From Tritrichomonas musculus (Eukaryota > Parabasalia > Tritrichomonadida > Tritrichomonadidae), in the NCBI GenBank assembly GCA_039105265.1, contig JAPFFF010000017.1:1240001-1304000 (forward strand): a stretch of 64,000 nt of DNA, written 5' to 3'. Made by a program: the position numbers and the translations under genes. How positions within the stretch are numbered: the stretch's first letter is position 1; each line of letters begins with the position of its first letter. Of the stretch, positions 28,719-39,300 are shown piece after piece. Below the pieces are notes generated by a model. The model had not been told where the DNA came from and did not search any database. It was given only the letters and a program-made list of their open reading frames with translations.

Positions 28719-29495
28719 ATGTCTGAATTAGAAAATAAAGTTAATCAGCTTAAATCGCTTATTGATGCTCAAAACCTCGATACAGCAAAAATTACAAATC
28801 TCCTTAAAGAACTTAAAGAACAAATGATTCACACCTCATTTTTAACAAATGAAGAAAATAAAATTTCTGAGAAAGATAGACTCGCATATCGTACTGTTCT
28901 TGAATGTGACGCTATTTTACACATTAAAACAAAAAATGTTAAGCAATTTGCTCTTGATATTCAAAAATTAAAGACAGTTTATTTCCGAGAGGAGTCAGCA
29001 CTTCCAAAATCCGATAAAATGCCACTTCTTCTCTCTACTTACTTAGTATATTTATTAACACAAGGACAAATTGTTGAATTTAACATCGAAATCCCTAATT
29101 TTAGAAAACTTGTTGGAAAAAATCAATTTCTCGATTATTCTACAGAACTTTTACACGCCGTCGTCGATAACTCTTTTACACAACTTTTTAATTTGAATGC
29201 AAAAGTTCCCTCACCATTATTCCAGAATTTCACTTCTCTTATTCTTGATGGTGCTAGGCATTCACATGCAGATTCACTTGAACGTTCTTATAAGAGATTA
29301 AAGCTCGATGAATTAGTTCAAATTCTTCATTTCGAAAATGCTGATCAAGCAAAACAATTTATTGATCAACGAGGTTGGACATTAACTAAAAACAACTTTA
29401 TTAAATTTACACATACAGAAGAAAAAGAAAAAATTGCAGATGATGAAGCAGCTCGATATGTTGATTTAGCAATTCGTTTATCAGGTATGCCATAA
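28719..29495 (+). CDS. RPN12: 26S proteasome lid subunit RPN12 (PSMD8)
   Basis: 258 residues, the usual length for RPN12 (about 260-290). The helical N-terminal half contains KTKNVKQFALDIQKLKTVYF, matching the KDIPSFERYMAQLKCYYFD part of human PSMD8, then LLSTYLVYLLTQGQIVEFNIE (human [21 protein letters not shown]). The PCI-like end has ILDGARHSHADSLERSYKRL, HFENADQAKQFIDQRGW and a final helix AARYVDLAIRLSGM. RPN12 is the last subunit added to the lid of the 19S regulatory particle. The stop is TAAAA. Recognition is by several blocks over the whole length. Confidence 0.9.
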   Translation: MSELENKVNQLKSLIDAQNLDTAKITNLLKELKEQMIHTSFLTNEENKISEKDRLAYRTVLECDAILHIKTKNVKQFALDIQKLKTVYFREESALPKSDKMPLLLSTYLVYLLTQGQIVEFNIEIPNFRKLVGKNQFLDYSTELLHAVVDNSFTQLFNLNAKVPSPLFQNFTSLILDGARHSHADSLERSYKRLKLDELVQILHFENADQAKQFIDQRGWTLTKNNFIKFTHTEEKEKIADDEAARYVDLAIRLSGMP

Positions 29496-29806
29496 AATTA
29501 CTTTATTATTTAAATCATAATTATTTTCTCTTTAATTGGAAATAAAATAAAATTCATTTTAGAGCAAGCTAAATATATCTAATTTTAAAATTATGAATGT
29601 TTATTTTTTGCGTTATTTTTACGACAGTCAAAAAGTTTTTATATTATCAATACAAAAAGTCTACATAATTCATTGAAAAATAAACAAATTCACATCAAAT
29701 TTGAAAGAAAATAAAAAAATGCATACTGAATTTTTTTTATATATTTTTTTTGAATAACTTTTAGAAAAAAATTGTGAAAATCTTCTCAAATTAATTCTGA
29801 AAACTT

Positions 29807-30310
29807 TTAAATTGCACTCTTTAAATCTTCACATCGTTTTTCTTCTCCAATTTTTTTCTTCATTTGGAAAAATTCAATGCGATATAATTGCTGTTGAAGA
29901 GAAAGTCTATTTTTTTCCCATTTAAATATTTCAAGTACGCTTAAATATTGCAATTCATTAAGATAATCATTTTAATCGACTTTACCTTAATTGTATTTGC
30001 AAGTAGATTTAAAGAGTACAGTTTATTATATTAATTCAATATTTGGTTTATTAAATTCTAAAACATCAATAATTTGAAGTTCTGAATATAAAGATAATAT
30101 CTTATTATTTGCTAAGAACTGTAATATGAGAAAGAATTCTTCAGTATCAATTTTTTCATACTCAAAAATGTGATTTAGGTTCAACGTAGTAAAAGTGACA
30201 ACAATGAATGAAAAGATTTAAATTGTTGCCATTTAAATGAAAGTTGAAATGCTATTAATGCGCTAATTAGAAAATGTGCTTTTCTTAATTCTTCAAACCC
30301 GAAAAATCAT
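29807..30310 (-). pseudogene. Relic of a helical host gene
   Basis: Three consecutive protein-like pieces on the minus strand lie in different frames: FEELRKAHFLISALIAFQL onward (from 30303), FEYEKIDTEEFFLILQFLA with NNKILSLYSELQIIDVLEF (from about 30170), and NDYLNELQYLSVLEIFKW to a stop at 29807. At least two frame shifts and several stops separate them and no ATG remains. The second piece recalls the N-terminal domain of the large trichomonad ankyrin-protein families, but no ankyrin repeat is left, so this is a guess. The rest of the gap up to 30572 holds nothing I can name. Confidence 0.45.
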
Positions 30311-30572
30311 TACAGATTTACATGATGCAAATACTATGGAAATGCTGAATGATTAAGAACTTTTTTGGTAATTAAAAAAAAAATAAAACATATTATGGAG
30401 TATATTTTTATTTATATATAGAAAGATAAAATTCATACAGTATTATTATTTATTTTGGTGTAACAAAAAGAATTTTTTTATTCATCAAAAAGTTTGCTGT
30501 TTTCTGAAGTTTACAGAATTATTTTGTGAGCTTTTAAATTGTTTCACTCAGTTATTTTAGCAAGAAATATAT

Positions 30573-32498
30573 CTATGCATTAACTTTATCATACCATTGA
30601 CGCAGAAGTGTTTCTTGAGGGATGGGACATTTCTGGTTCCAAAATTTAATCTCGGTTTGAATTGAAAACAATACTTTTTTCATTTTGGCAAAATACGATT
30701 CAATCCATGAGAAAGATTCAGTTGGATAAATAATTATATTATTTGAATCTTGCCTAATACCATATGTATTAGCAACATTGAAATAATTCGTTGATAATTT
30801 ATTAATGAACGAACGACGAGTTTCATTTGAAATCTTTTTTTGTTCAATTTTTTTTTCGAGCTCGTAAATTTTTCGTTTCATCTTTTGAGTTCTTTCAATA
30901 ACCTCAAGTTCATTTTCTTTTGTTGCAATCGTTTTATGCACTTCTAGATATTGATTTATACCAATTAAATGTTGGAAATTAGTTTTAACATCACTTAAAA
31001 GGCGAGTGTTATTGTAAATATCAAGATTAACTTTATCAATTTTATCTTTGATTTCTTGAATTTTGCTTTTTTCTTTGTTTAGTTCAGATTTGGTTTTCGA
31101 ATTAAATTTCTCTTTTTCTTTAATTCTAAATTGACGCTTTATTGATTGATCTATTAAATCATCACGCGTTTTATATAATTGTGCGTCGAGTTGATGATAT
31201 GTTCTTTCCTGTTCTGCAATTTTCTGATTTATTTTTTTAAGTTGAGCTAAATCCTCTTGAAATAATGAAAACTTCATTTTATTATCCAGTTCTTGCTGCT
31301 CAACTTTTATATTAAAATCACTTTCAGCTTCTGTTATTAATTTTTGACATTTTTCAGAAATTTTCAATTTTGAATCAAGAGTTTCTACTTTTCGCTGAAG
31401 CGATTCAATTAAACTCTGCTTTTCTTCATATTTCTGTTTCTTTTTTTCGAGTTTCGATCTAACTTTATTTTTTTCTTTTTGAACTTCTATTAACTCGTCT
31501 GGATATTTCGATGTCTTCCTCTTCATTCTTTTAGTTATTATTAAAGAATCTGCTTTAAAACGAGTTTCTTGCTCTTTAACATACTTAATATCTGATTTAT
31601 TGTTTTGCAAATCTGTTTTTGTGCTATTAATTTTATCAAGATGATCTTGTAAAGAAATTTCTACTGTGTTTAATTGTTTTTTAAGGCGAGGTATTTTCAA
31701 ATTCAATTTTAAATGGCTCTTTTTGTGAATTTTCTTTAACTTTTTATATTTAATTTCAATTAAAGATGAACTTTTTATTTTTGCCGTTAATTTTTGTTCA
31801 TATGAGACATTTTTCTGTTCTTGATTTAAGAATTTAATACGTAATGAAACTTCTTCTTTTTGAAGATTTGCAATATCTGATTTGGTTTGGGCTAGATTTA
31901 ATTGCATTTGAACATTTTGCAATTCTTGTTCAGATACTTTTTGCTTAACTGCAGATAAATCTGTTTCAACTTTTTTGACTTGTTCATAAAATCTTTCGCT
32001 ATATGAATTAATAAATTCAGTATCTTTTAAATAATTTACAATATCATTGACTTTACTTCTATCGGTAGACGCTCTCTCATCAGAAAGTGATAACTGAATT
32101 AGTTGTTGATGGAAATCTGACGATAATTTATTGAGTTTATCTTTTTGCAAATAAACCAATTTGATTTTTTCTTCAAGATCCTTAATTTTATTGTTTTGTT
32201 TTTCTTCCTCTTCAATTATTTCTTTATTTAATGCATAATATTCGACTCGTGAATTAGAAAAATCTTTATCGATTTTTTCTTTGTGTTTTTCAAGTTCATT
32301 CTCATATAATGAAATAATCGATTCTTTTTCTTTTGATAATAGTGCTAGACGTTCTATTTCGTATTGTTTATTTCTAATTTCTTTTTCTCGCTCTGATAAC
32401 GAAAGTAAATGCTCTTCTATTTTCATTTCTGTATTTGAAATTCTTTCATTTAATTTGGAGTATTCATTTTTATCTTTATTTATTGATACTTTCTTCAT
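30573..32498 (-). CDS. Coiled-coil protein of unknown function
   Basis: 641 residues, almost wholly coiled coil from 5 to about 560 (K/E/L/Q/I-rich heptads), then a short folded-looking tail with aromatic residues (NYFNVANTYGIRQDSNNI, YPTESFSWIESYFAKM, KFWNQKCPIPQETLLRQWYD). The Trp-rich tail is the most distinctive part and should decide the family. No membrane segment. A flagellar or cytoskeletal role is plausible in a flagellate but not shown. Start ATG at 32498. Confidence 0.75.
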   Translation of the reverse strand: MKKVSINKDKNEYSKLNERISNTEMKIEEHLLSLSEREKEIRNKQYEIERLALLSKEKESIISLYENELEKHKEKIDKDFSNSRVEYYALNKEIIEEEEKQNNKIKDLEEKIKLVYLQKDKLNKLSSDFHQQLIQLSLSDERASTDRSKVNDIVNYLKDTEFINSYSERFYEQVKKVETDLSAVKQKVSEQELQNVQMQLNLAQTKSDIANLQKEEVSLRIKFLNQEQKNVSYEQKLTAKIKSSSLIEIKYKKLKKIHKKSHLKLNLKIPRLKKQLNTVEISLQDHLDKINSTKTDLQNNKSDIKYVKEQETRFKADSLIITKRMKRKTSKYPDELIEVQKEKNKVRSKLEKKKQKYEEKQSLIESLQRKVETLDSKLKISEKCQKLITEAESDFNIKVEQQELDNKMKFSLFQEDLAQLKKINQKIAEQERTYHQLDAQLYKTRDDLIDQSIKRQFRIKEKEKFNSKTKSELNKEKSKIQEIKDKIDKVNLDIYNNTRLLSDVKTNFQHLIGINQYLEVHKTIATKENELEVIERTQKMKRKIYELEKKIEQKKISNETRRSFINKLSTNYFNVANTYGIRQDSNNIIIYPTESFSWIESYFAKMKKVLFSIQTEIKFWNQKCPIPQETLLRQWYDKVNA

Positions 32499-33381
32499 TT
32501 TTTCATTATACGTTTAAAATAAAAATAGAAAAAAAAACGTTATTTTTAAAAAATTCAAAATAATCTAGATTTATCTTCATTTTAAAACTATTTTTATTAA
32601 TTTTACTTTAATAAAAATATTTATTAATTCATTAATTACCATTAATTTCATATAAATAATGTGTATAAATTTATTTAAATCATTAAATAAAATAATGTCT
32701 ATTCTTTTTGATTTCTATATTAAATATTAACAATAAAAAGAATTTCAAACGAATTAAAACAGTAACATCATTGATAAATCATTGAAACATGCTATTATCA
32801 CACAAATCAATTATAATTCATTCTCAAAATTCAATTATAATAAGAACCAATAAGGGAAATTAAACAATTAAAGGCATATAATCAAAAATACGATAATATT
32901 TAACTATGTTTTTTTTTACTTTATGCAAAATAATTTTTTGCTAGATGTAAAGTAAGATTGAATTCATAGTCTTATTAGATAAATATTCATATACGAACAG
33001 TATATCTATAATAAAAAGCAGTTTTATCACGCAATTAATTAGAAAAAAACTAAATATAAAAAGACATATTAGCATCACTAATTGAATACTTTATACTTTC
33101 AAAAAATAGAATTAGAAAAAGGATACTTTTTCTAATAATTCAAATTTCAATATTAATTCCTATTTCTTAAACAATATTCAATATATCATATTTGTAATAT
33201 TAAATTTAAATATAATATATTTCCTTAAAAGTTAAAACATATTAAAATACTAGATAAATCATTTATTTAAATAGAAAAATTAAATATCAACTAGAATTTT
33301 ATTTTCAATGCATTCATTTTAAAAATTTTTCAATTTAGTAAAATCTTCTTTCATACCCATATTCCTACTAAATATTGAAAT
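32499..33381. other. Divergent promoter gap of 0.9 kb
   Basis: Very AT-rich DNA between divergent genes. An initiator-like TCATA at 33351-33355 lies 27 bases before the plus-strand ATG. Nothing else recognised. Confidence 0.4.
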
Positions 33382-35874
33382 ATGAGTTTGATTGAAGTAT
33401 CTTCTAAATACTCAACACCAAATTTTAATCAAATTTTACCCCAAACTTCGAACAGTTTTTACAAAAGAAATCAAATTGACCTCAAGCCAGGCAAGTATGT
33501 TCGAATACACAACCCTCAATATAATGATGATTTTGCTCAAGTTGTTGACACGAATATTAATACAAAAAAAGTACTACTTAAATTAATTCCACGAATCAAC
33601 TACAGAGATCTTTTATCATTTAATTTAAAAAAGCAGAGTGCATTAATCCAAATCATTGAACCTGATGAAATCATTCCGCTCAATTTTTTTGAGCCAAACG
33701 CATTTCCTTCAGAATACAAAAAAGACAAAGTTAAGATTTCATGGGTAAAAAACGGTTATGTTGAAGCGATCAACTGGGATGGTGAAAAATATATTGGTAA
33801 ATTTCTATACAAGCATTTTTTCTTTTCAGAAGTTTCATTAAACGTTTCAAACATTACGAAAAAAATCATTCATTTGTTTGAATCAAATATGACAGATTTT
33901 GAGAAGGAAAACGATGAATTTGTGAAGAACACCAAAAGTTTCGAATTGAAAGAAAATGAATACATCGAATCTGAGCCACCATCAGATGATTACGACGCTT
34001 TGTCATCTGACTCAGATTCAACAATTTGGGACAACAAAATAAACGAAAATAATTCACCATTAATTGACCATTCGATGGCCAATAATTACGGTTTTAATTA
34101 TATGAATCGAATAAAACAGAACATGGCACTCAACGGAATGGCCGTGAATCAGCCAATTCAGAACACAATGAATCAGAGTGGATTGAATCAGATGTCACTT
34201 TTTCATTTCAAAATTGGTCAGAACCAGAACACAAAAAGTTTGCCAAACATGAACCTGATTCAGGGAAACCAGAAACCGCCAATGTACCAGAATCCAATCA
34301 ACGCACAAGCTCAGTTCATGAATCAAACAAATATGAACATGATGAATAGAAGTCAATTAAATCCAAACACACCTCATCAATTCATGAATCAAACAAACCA
34401 AGTGAATCCACAGAATCAAGTGAAAGCAAACATGCCGTTCATGAACAGCAACAATTTCAACCCACAGGCTCAATTCATGAACAAAGTAAATAAAAGCAAC
34501 ATGAACCAAATGAGCAAGATGAATCCAAGCAACACACAGGCTCAATTCATGAACAAAGTAAATACAGGCAGCATGAACCAAATGAGCAAGATGAATCCAA
34601 GCAACACACAGGCTCAATTCATGAACAAAATAAATACAGGCAGCATGAACCAAATGAGCAAGATGAATGCAAACAACACACAGGCTCAATTCATGAACAA
34701 AATAAATACAGGCAGCATGAACCAAATGAGCAAGATGAATGCAAACAACACACAGGCTCAATTCATGAACAAGATGAATGCTAACAATATGTCAGCTCAA
34801 TTGATGAACAAGATGAATCAAGGCAAAATGAACCAAATGAGTCAGAACGTCGCGAACATGAACCTCATGAATAGGATGAACCCAAGTGCAAGCATGTCCA
34901 TTCAGTTCATGAATGCAATGAACAGGATGAATCAGAGCCAGAATCAGCCGAAGCCAAACATGCTCCCAATGAATAACATCAATTCAAACAAACCCTCTCA
35001 ATCTATGACCAAATTAGGTCAAATGAATCCAATCCAGCTGAAGCCAAATATGCCCACAAATGCAAACGCACAATTCATGGCTAAACTAAGCCAAATGAAG
35101 GCAAACGCGCAGCTCGTGAACCAGAACACCACCGGCCAGCCACCGCCGCAAGCAGCACAGGCATCGTCGGCCAGGCCGGCGAGCTCCAGCCAGGCCAAGA
35201 AGCAAGTTGACATTGACAAGTTCTTCGCGTCAAATCCAGCTACGACCAAAGGCAAAGAAATTCAATCAAAACCGATAGAAAATTCAGAGAAGCTCCCAGA
35301 GGCAATCATGCATGCCAAACCCCCAAGCAACGATGAATCACGCGAGCGCTTCCAGGCTGCATTCAAGCTGCACGAGACGAAGGAAGAACTCAAGTTGAAA
35401 CAACAACAGCAGCAGCAACAACAACAACAGAATAAAGAGTCTGGCGCAAAATTGATATTTAATGTAGATCATTTGTACAGCTCTCTTTCTGGGCCACACT
35501 TTGCTGGCAGTAATGTTGTAAACCATTCAAATCTTAAGGGACCAAAAATCCTCTCAAAAAATCAAAATTCAAATTCAAGCGAAACCCAAACAATACGTGG
35601 CCCGAAGGTTATTCCAAAGGAACCAGCAGAAACTAGCAAGACTGTCAAAGGTCCAAAGATTCAATTGCGCAGGCCTCGCGAACTGGGACAGAATATTCAG
35701 TCGATGAAGAACCTCCCTGTCGGGAAGAAGACTCACGACGATTTGAGCGATCATTATCATTTGTACAATATCGAAAATAACGATAACATTGACAGCGAGC
35801 CTCCATCGGAAGCCGAGGAGGACGACCGCACAAACTACTTGGACAACGTGGCAAGCAATCATCTAATTGTGTGA
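33382..35874 (+). CDS. Spt5 KOW-region protein with Met/Asn-rich repeat tail
   Basis: 830 residues. Residues 34-75 (LKPGKYVRIHNPQYNDDFAQ, VLLKLIPRINYRD) match the first KOW of eukaryotic Spt5 (VRxKRGKYKGDLxQV, VxLKLIPRIDY). Residues 100-168 (FFEPNAFPSEY, WDGEKYIGKFLYKHFFFSEV) match the segment that follows it in Spt5 (LFDPxE, FEGNRYxxGFLxKxFxMS). The NGN domain that binds Spt4, and the later KOWs, are missing. An acidic SEPPSDDYD patch at 197-205 is echoed by SEPPSEAEEDD near 805. Between them lie Met/Asn/Gln-rich repeats (about 230-560), a Pro/Ala/Ser link, poly-Q and three (V/L)KGPKI-type motifs. Spt5 is a transcription elongation factor; this paralogue-like protein may bind polymerase or RNA and condense, which is inference. 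Confidence 0.72.
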   Translation: MSLIEVSSKYSTPNFNQILPQTSNSFYKRNQIDLKPGKYVRIHNPQYNDDFAQVVDTNINTKKVLLKLIPRINYRDLLSFNLKKQSALIQIIEPDEIIPLNFFEPNAFPSEYKKDKVKISWVKNGYVEAINWDGEKYIGKFLYKHFFFSEVSLNVSNITKKIIHLFESNMTDFEKENDEFVKNTKSFELKENEYIESEPPSDDYDALSSDSDSTIWDNKINENNSPLIDHSMANNYGFNYMNRIKQNMALNGMAVNQPIQNTMNQSGLNQMSLFHFKIGQNQNTKSLPNMNLIQGNQKPPMYQNPINAQAQFMNQTNMNMMNRSQLNPNTPHQFMNQTNQVNPQNQVKANMPFMNSNNFNPQAQFMNKVNKSNMNQMSKMNPSNTQAQFMNKVNTGSMNQMSKMNPSNTQAQFMNKINTGSMNQMSKMNANNTQAQFMNKINTGSMNQMSKMNANNTQAQFMNKMNANNMSAQLMNKMNQGKMNQMSQNVANMNLMNRMNPSASMSIQFMNAMNRMNQSQNQPKPNMLPMNNINSNKPSQSMTKLGQMNPIQLKPNMPTNANAQFMAKLSQMKANAQLVNQNTTGQPPPQAAQASSARPASSSQAKKQVDIDKFFASNPATTKGKEIQSKPIENSEKLPEAIMHAKPPSNDESRERFQAAFKLHETKEELKLKQQQQQQQQQQNKESGAKLIFNVDHLYSSLSGPHFAGSNVVNHSNLKGPKILSKNQNSNSSETQTIRGPKVIPKEPAETSKTVKGPKIQLRRPRELGQNIQSMKNLPVGKKTHDDLSDHYHLYNIENNDNIDSEPPSEAEEDDRTNYLDNVASNHLIV
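34459..34800 (+). repeat. 72-bp tandem repeat coding QAQFMNK...MNQMSKM
   Basis: Four to five near-identical 24-residue units (N-T-Q-A-Q-F-M-N-K-x-N-T-G-S-M-N-Q-M-S-K-M-N-x-x) inside the Spt5-KOW gene. Units differ by a few bases only, indicating recent expansion; earlier and later parts of the tail are decayed versions. Confidence 0.85.
35398..35433 (+). repeat. Poly-glutamine tract
   Basis: A run of CAA and CAG codons coding 11-12 Gln in the Spt5-KOW gene. The mix of codons suggests it is fairly stable. Confidence 0.8.
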
Positions 35875-36200
35875 AGTACTTAATTACGGCTTATCTTATT
35901 ATTATTATTATATTATTATTATTTCTTTTATTGTATATATATATATGTATTTTATATATTAAATATTGATATAGATATAACGGTTTAATAGAATTTTTTG
36001 ATAACTTTTTCAATACAGCATAATCTTTTTGTTAATCGTTTGCATATTGATTTGTGGTGATTTTTTTTTTTTTTTATCACCAACAGGTATATGTTGACTT
36101 TCTGAAAAAAATTATGTAAATTTTATGATCAATTCAAAACTATTCAAAATTATTGATTTGAAATTTCAATTTTTTGTCTTTTTTTAACTAGATTTAAATT

Positions 36201-36244
<44 letters not shown>

Positions 36245-36372
36245 TTTTAAAAAATATAAAAGGATTAATAGATAGTATCATGATTTTAATATAAAAGATA
36301 GTTAGATAATAATATAATATTTCTTATTAAACAGATAGAAATATATACACATAGAACAATAAAAATAAGATA
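35875..36372. other. Gap between converging genes with a TA microsatellite
   Basis: Contains (TTA)n near 35895-35925 and about 19 TA units at 36204-36241, which can form a cruciform. No gene seen. Confidence 0.6.
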
Positions 36373-39300
36373 TCAGATCATTTGGGTCTGAATAAAAACA
36401 GTTTGAGTTATTTCATTTTCGTTGACTTCATTAATAGCAAATCGATTAAATCTGGTTTTGAAGTCTTTCAATTCTTTTGTCTCAATGAAAGATTGATAAG
36501 CGATTGTTAGCTTAATCGGTGAATTTTTTGTAACATTAATTTCAAATAATGGTACCATTCTCTTCACTGATCCAACAAAAGAACCAATCCTAAAAACAGT
36601 ATCCCCAGAGTTACTAAGGAATGGGAGGAAAAGCTTTTCTTCCTCAGAAAGACATGAAATCGTTGATAGATCTAACGGGTGAATTAATTTTATTCGACGA
36701 TCTACGCATTGATTCCATTTAAAATTGGAATTACAATTAAATATAAAGTAAACAAAATCAATATTTGGGCTTATATTGAATAAATTGATTTGTATTTTTC
36801 TGACCATTTTAGGTCTCAATTTTAAGCCATAATTTTCATCACTTTTATCTTCATTTTCATCTTCTGATGAAGAATATTTATCAAGTGAGCCGTCATTCTG
36901 TATTGATGAAGATAAGAAAATTGGCCAATGGGTGAAAAAGAAAGGAAGTGTTGAATTACTGAATGATTTCACAAATGCTGGACCTGGATCACTAAGAAGA
37001 CGCCTTTGGTAATTATAAACATATTTTATATCAGTCGACGATTTTGATATTGTTTTCCATATGAATGGAATTGTTCTGCGACCATTTTTCGGAATAAAAG
37101 AGATTTCGCTTGTTTCAGACTTCTTATAGAAATAGTGAGAAAAGGTTCCTTTAATTGGGAAATCAAGAGAAAACGGAGGAGATTTGAAAATAAAGTATGA
37201 AAATATTGAAATAGTCAAAACAAAGATTTTTCTCGCTGAGCAGAATTTTTCGATAATTAATTTCCAATTGCTAGGCTCATTTACTGGCTTTTCAGCTGAA
37301 TCATCATCAGCAACGACCTTATTATTAGTTACATTCTCTTTTGACGTTTTAATATTAACATCATCTTTACTTTTGATTGATTTTTCATTTGATTGATTTT
37401 CTGACTTGTGATCTGAAAAAATATTTTGATAGAATTTGATTCTTTTAACCAAAAAATATATTTGAGAAAATGCACTCAAATGATACTTCTTTTTCTTATC
37501 GTCTCTTTGAATTTCTAGAGTGAAGTATAGAGGAAGTGTGAACACCGACATGTGAACTGAAAAAATGAATATAAAAATGAATGGAACAACGTCACCAAAG
37601 AAGATAGGAAGGTCCTGGCAATCCAGTGAAAAAGGCTGATACAGAAGCACGTAAGTGAAGACACAAGGTGAAAGGATGACAAGTGAAGAGAGAACAGGCA
37701 GCCACTTGACATATTTATGCATTGGCAAAACCTGAAAAAATATATAGACAGCTGCTGTCACAACAATCAATACTTCAAAGTCAAACCTTTTAAAAGCAAT
37801 CAAAAGGGCCGTTAAATAAACAACCTGTAAAAAGTGCCAATCAATATCCGAGTGAAAATTAAAATTGGGCCCTTTATTTTTGTGTACTAGCTTGTACAAA
37901 ATTGAATTAAAAATAGAGAAAATCGTTATAACGATCAAACATAAGCAAAACATTGGCCTAACAATAAAAGAGGCTGGATTTACTACACTTAATAAAAACA
38001 CGAAGGCTAAATGACAAAGAAATGTTAATAACAAAGCAAAAACATAAAGAAAAATGAATGAAAATTCATTTTTCAAAATTGAATAAAAACATTTGATTGA
38101 TGTAACTTTTTCAATACTTTTGCATTTTTCTGTATTTTTTTCATTATCTTTTGAAATAGCTTCCTTTGATACTGAATCAAAATAAAAGTAATTACAAACA
38201 GTTTGCATTGATACGTAAAAAACAAGATAAACACAAAAAAGTATAATTAATATTTGACTAATAAATATTAATGTTTCTTTCTTAATTAAAACGACAAAAG
38301 GAGAAACTCCAAAGGCTATTAATGAATCCTCCTTTTCGATATCTTCTTTTTCTTTCGCTTTTGTATCGAAATTCGTCAAAAATTGAAGGATACAATCAAC
38401 AACCAAATAAACGTTCTTTAGATTATGTTCGTCATTGTCGATATCGCTTCGCGTTGAATGCAGTAAAGGGCTCCCGATAAAGGACAATTCAGCGCCCGAC
38501 ATATTTTTGTTTTTGCGAAATCGAGTAGCGTCATTTACGTAATTAAATCTGCGTTTATAATTTTGAATTTCTTTGGCGTTTCCTTGCTTTTTCAAAAACG
38601 ATAAAATGTCGGTTTCGTTGGACAAATTGCGGGTATCTATGGACTTCCTTGACCTTGATTTCGCGTTATGGTCATTTTGATAATTATTTGATCCTTTTAT
38701 TTTGGACATTGAAAATGACTTGCCTTTGATAAGAGTGATCATATTTTCAACTTCACCAATAAATGATACCAATGGAAGACGTTTAACTTTTGAAAGAGCT
38801 TGTAAAACTGATGATGATTTATTAGATTGGGAAAAGAGAGTAAAAGGCCTCCCAACACCAAAACCACTTAGAAAAAGATAGTAACCACCATCTTTAAATG
38901 CTTCTTTCATCAAATTTTTTGCTCCTAATTGATTAAACTCTTCACAGCCAGTAAATACAAATACAAAATCGTGCTTTATATTGTCGATAATCTCTCTGTT
39001 TTCAAAAATCTGCCTGATTGATTCGAGGATGGCATACAGATGAATAGAACTATCGTATGTTGATGGACTCAGCGGATTTGTATCGACTCGACAAGCAATT
39101 AAAAGTGGCTTAGTATTGTTATGATAATAAATTTCTTTAATTGTTTTTTTATTTTGAAATACGTTTTTTCTTCTAATCTTTTTGTTATTTTGGTTGTTAG
39201 GAAAATTTAAAATATCTGATGAGTTATCAATTTTATGAAAATAAAAAATAGATGAATTGAGATCTGTGCGAATTGTATATAATTTAAAAGAGTTATGTGA

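Noticed and set aside
34357-34761. Minus-strand frame coding HLAHLVHAACIYFVHELS repeats
   Set aside because: Complement of the 72-bp MNQMSKM array in the Spt5-KOW gene; no independent coding signal.
36203-36241. TA microsatellite as a functional element
   Set aside because: Simple TA runs are expected in such AT-rich DNA; no flanking structure supports a role.
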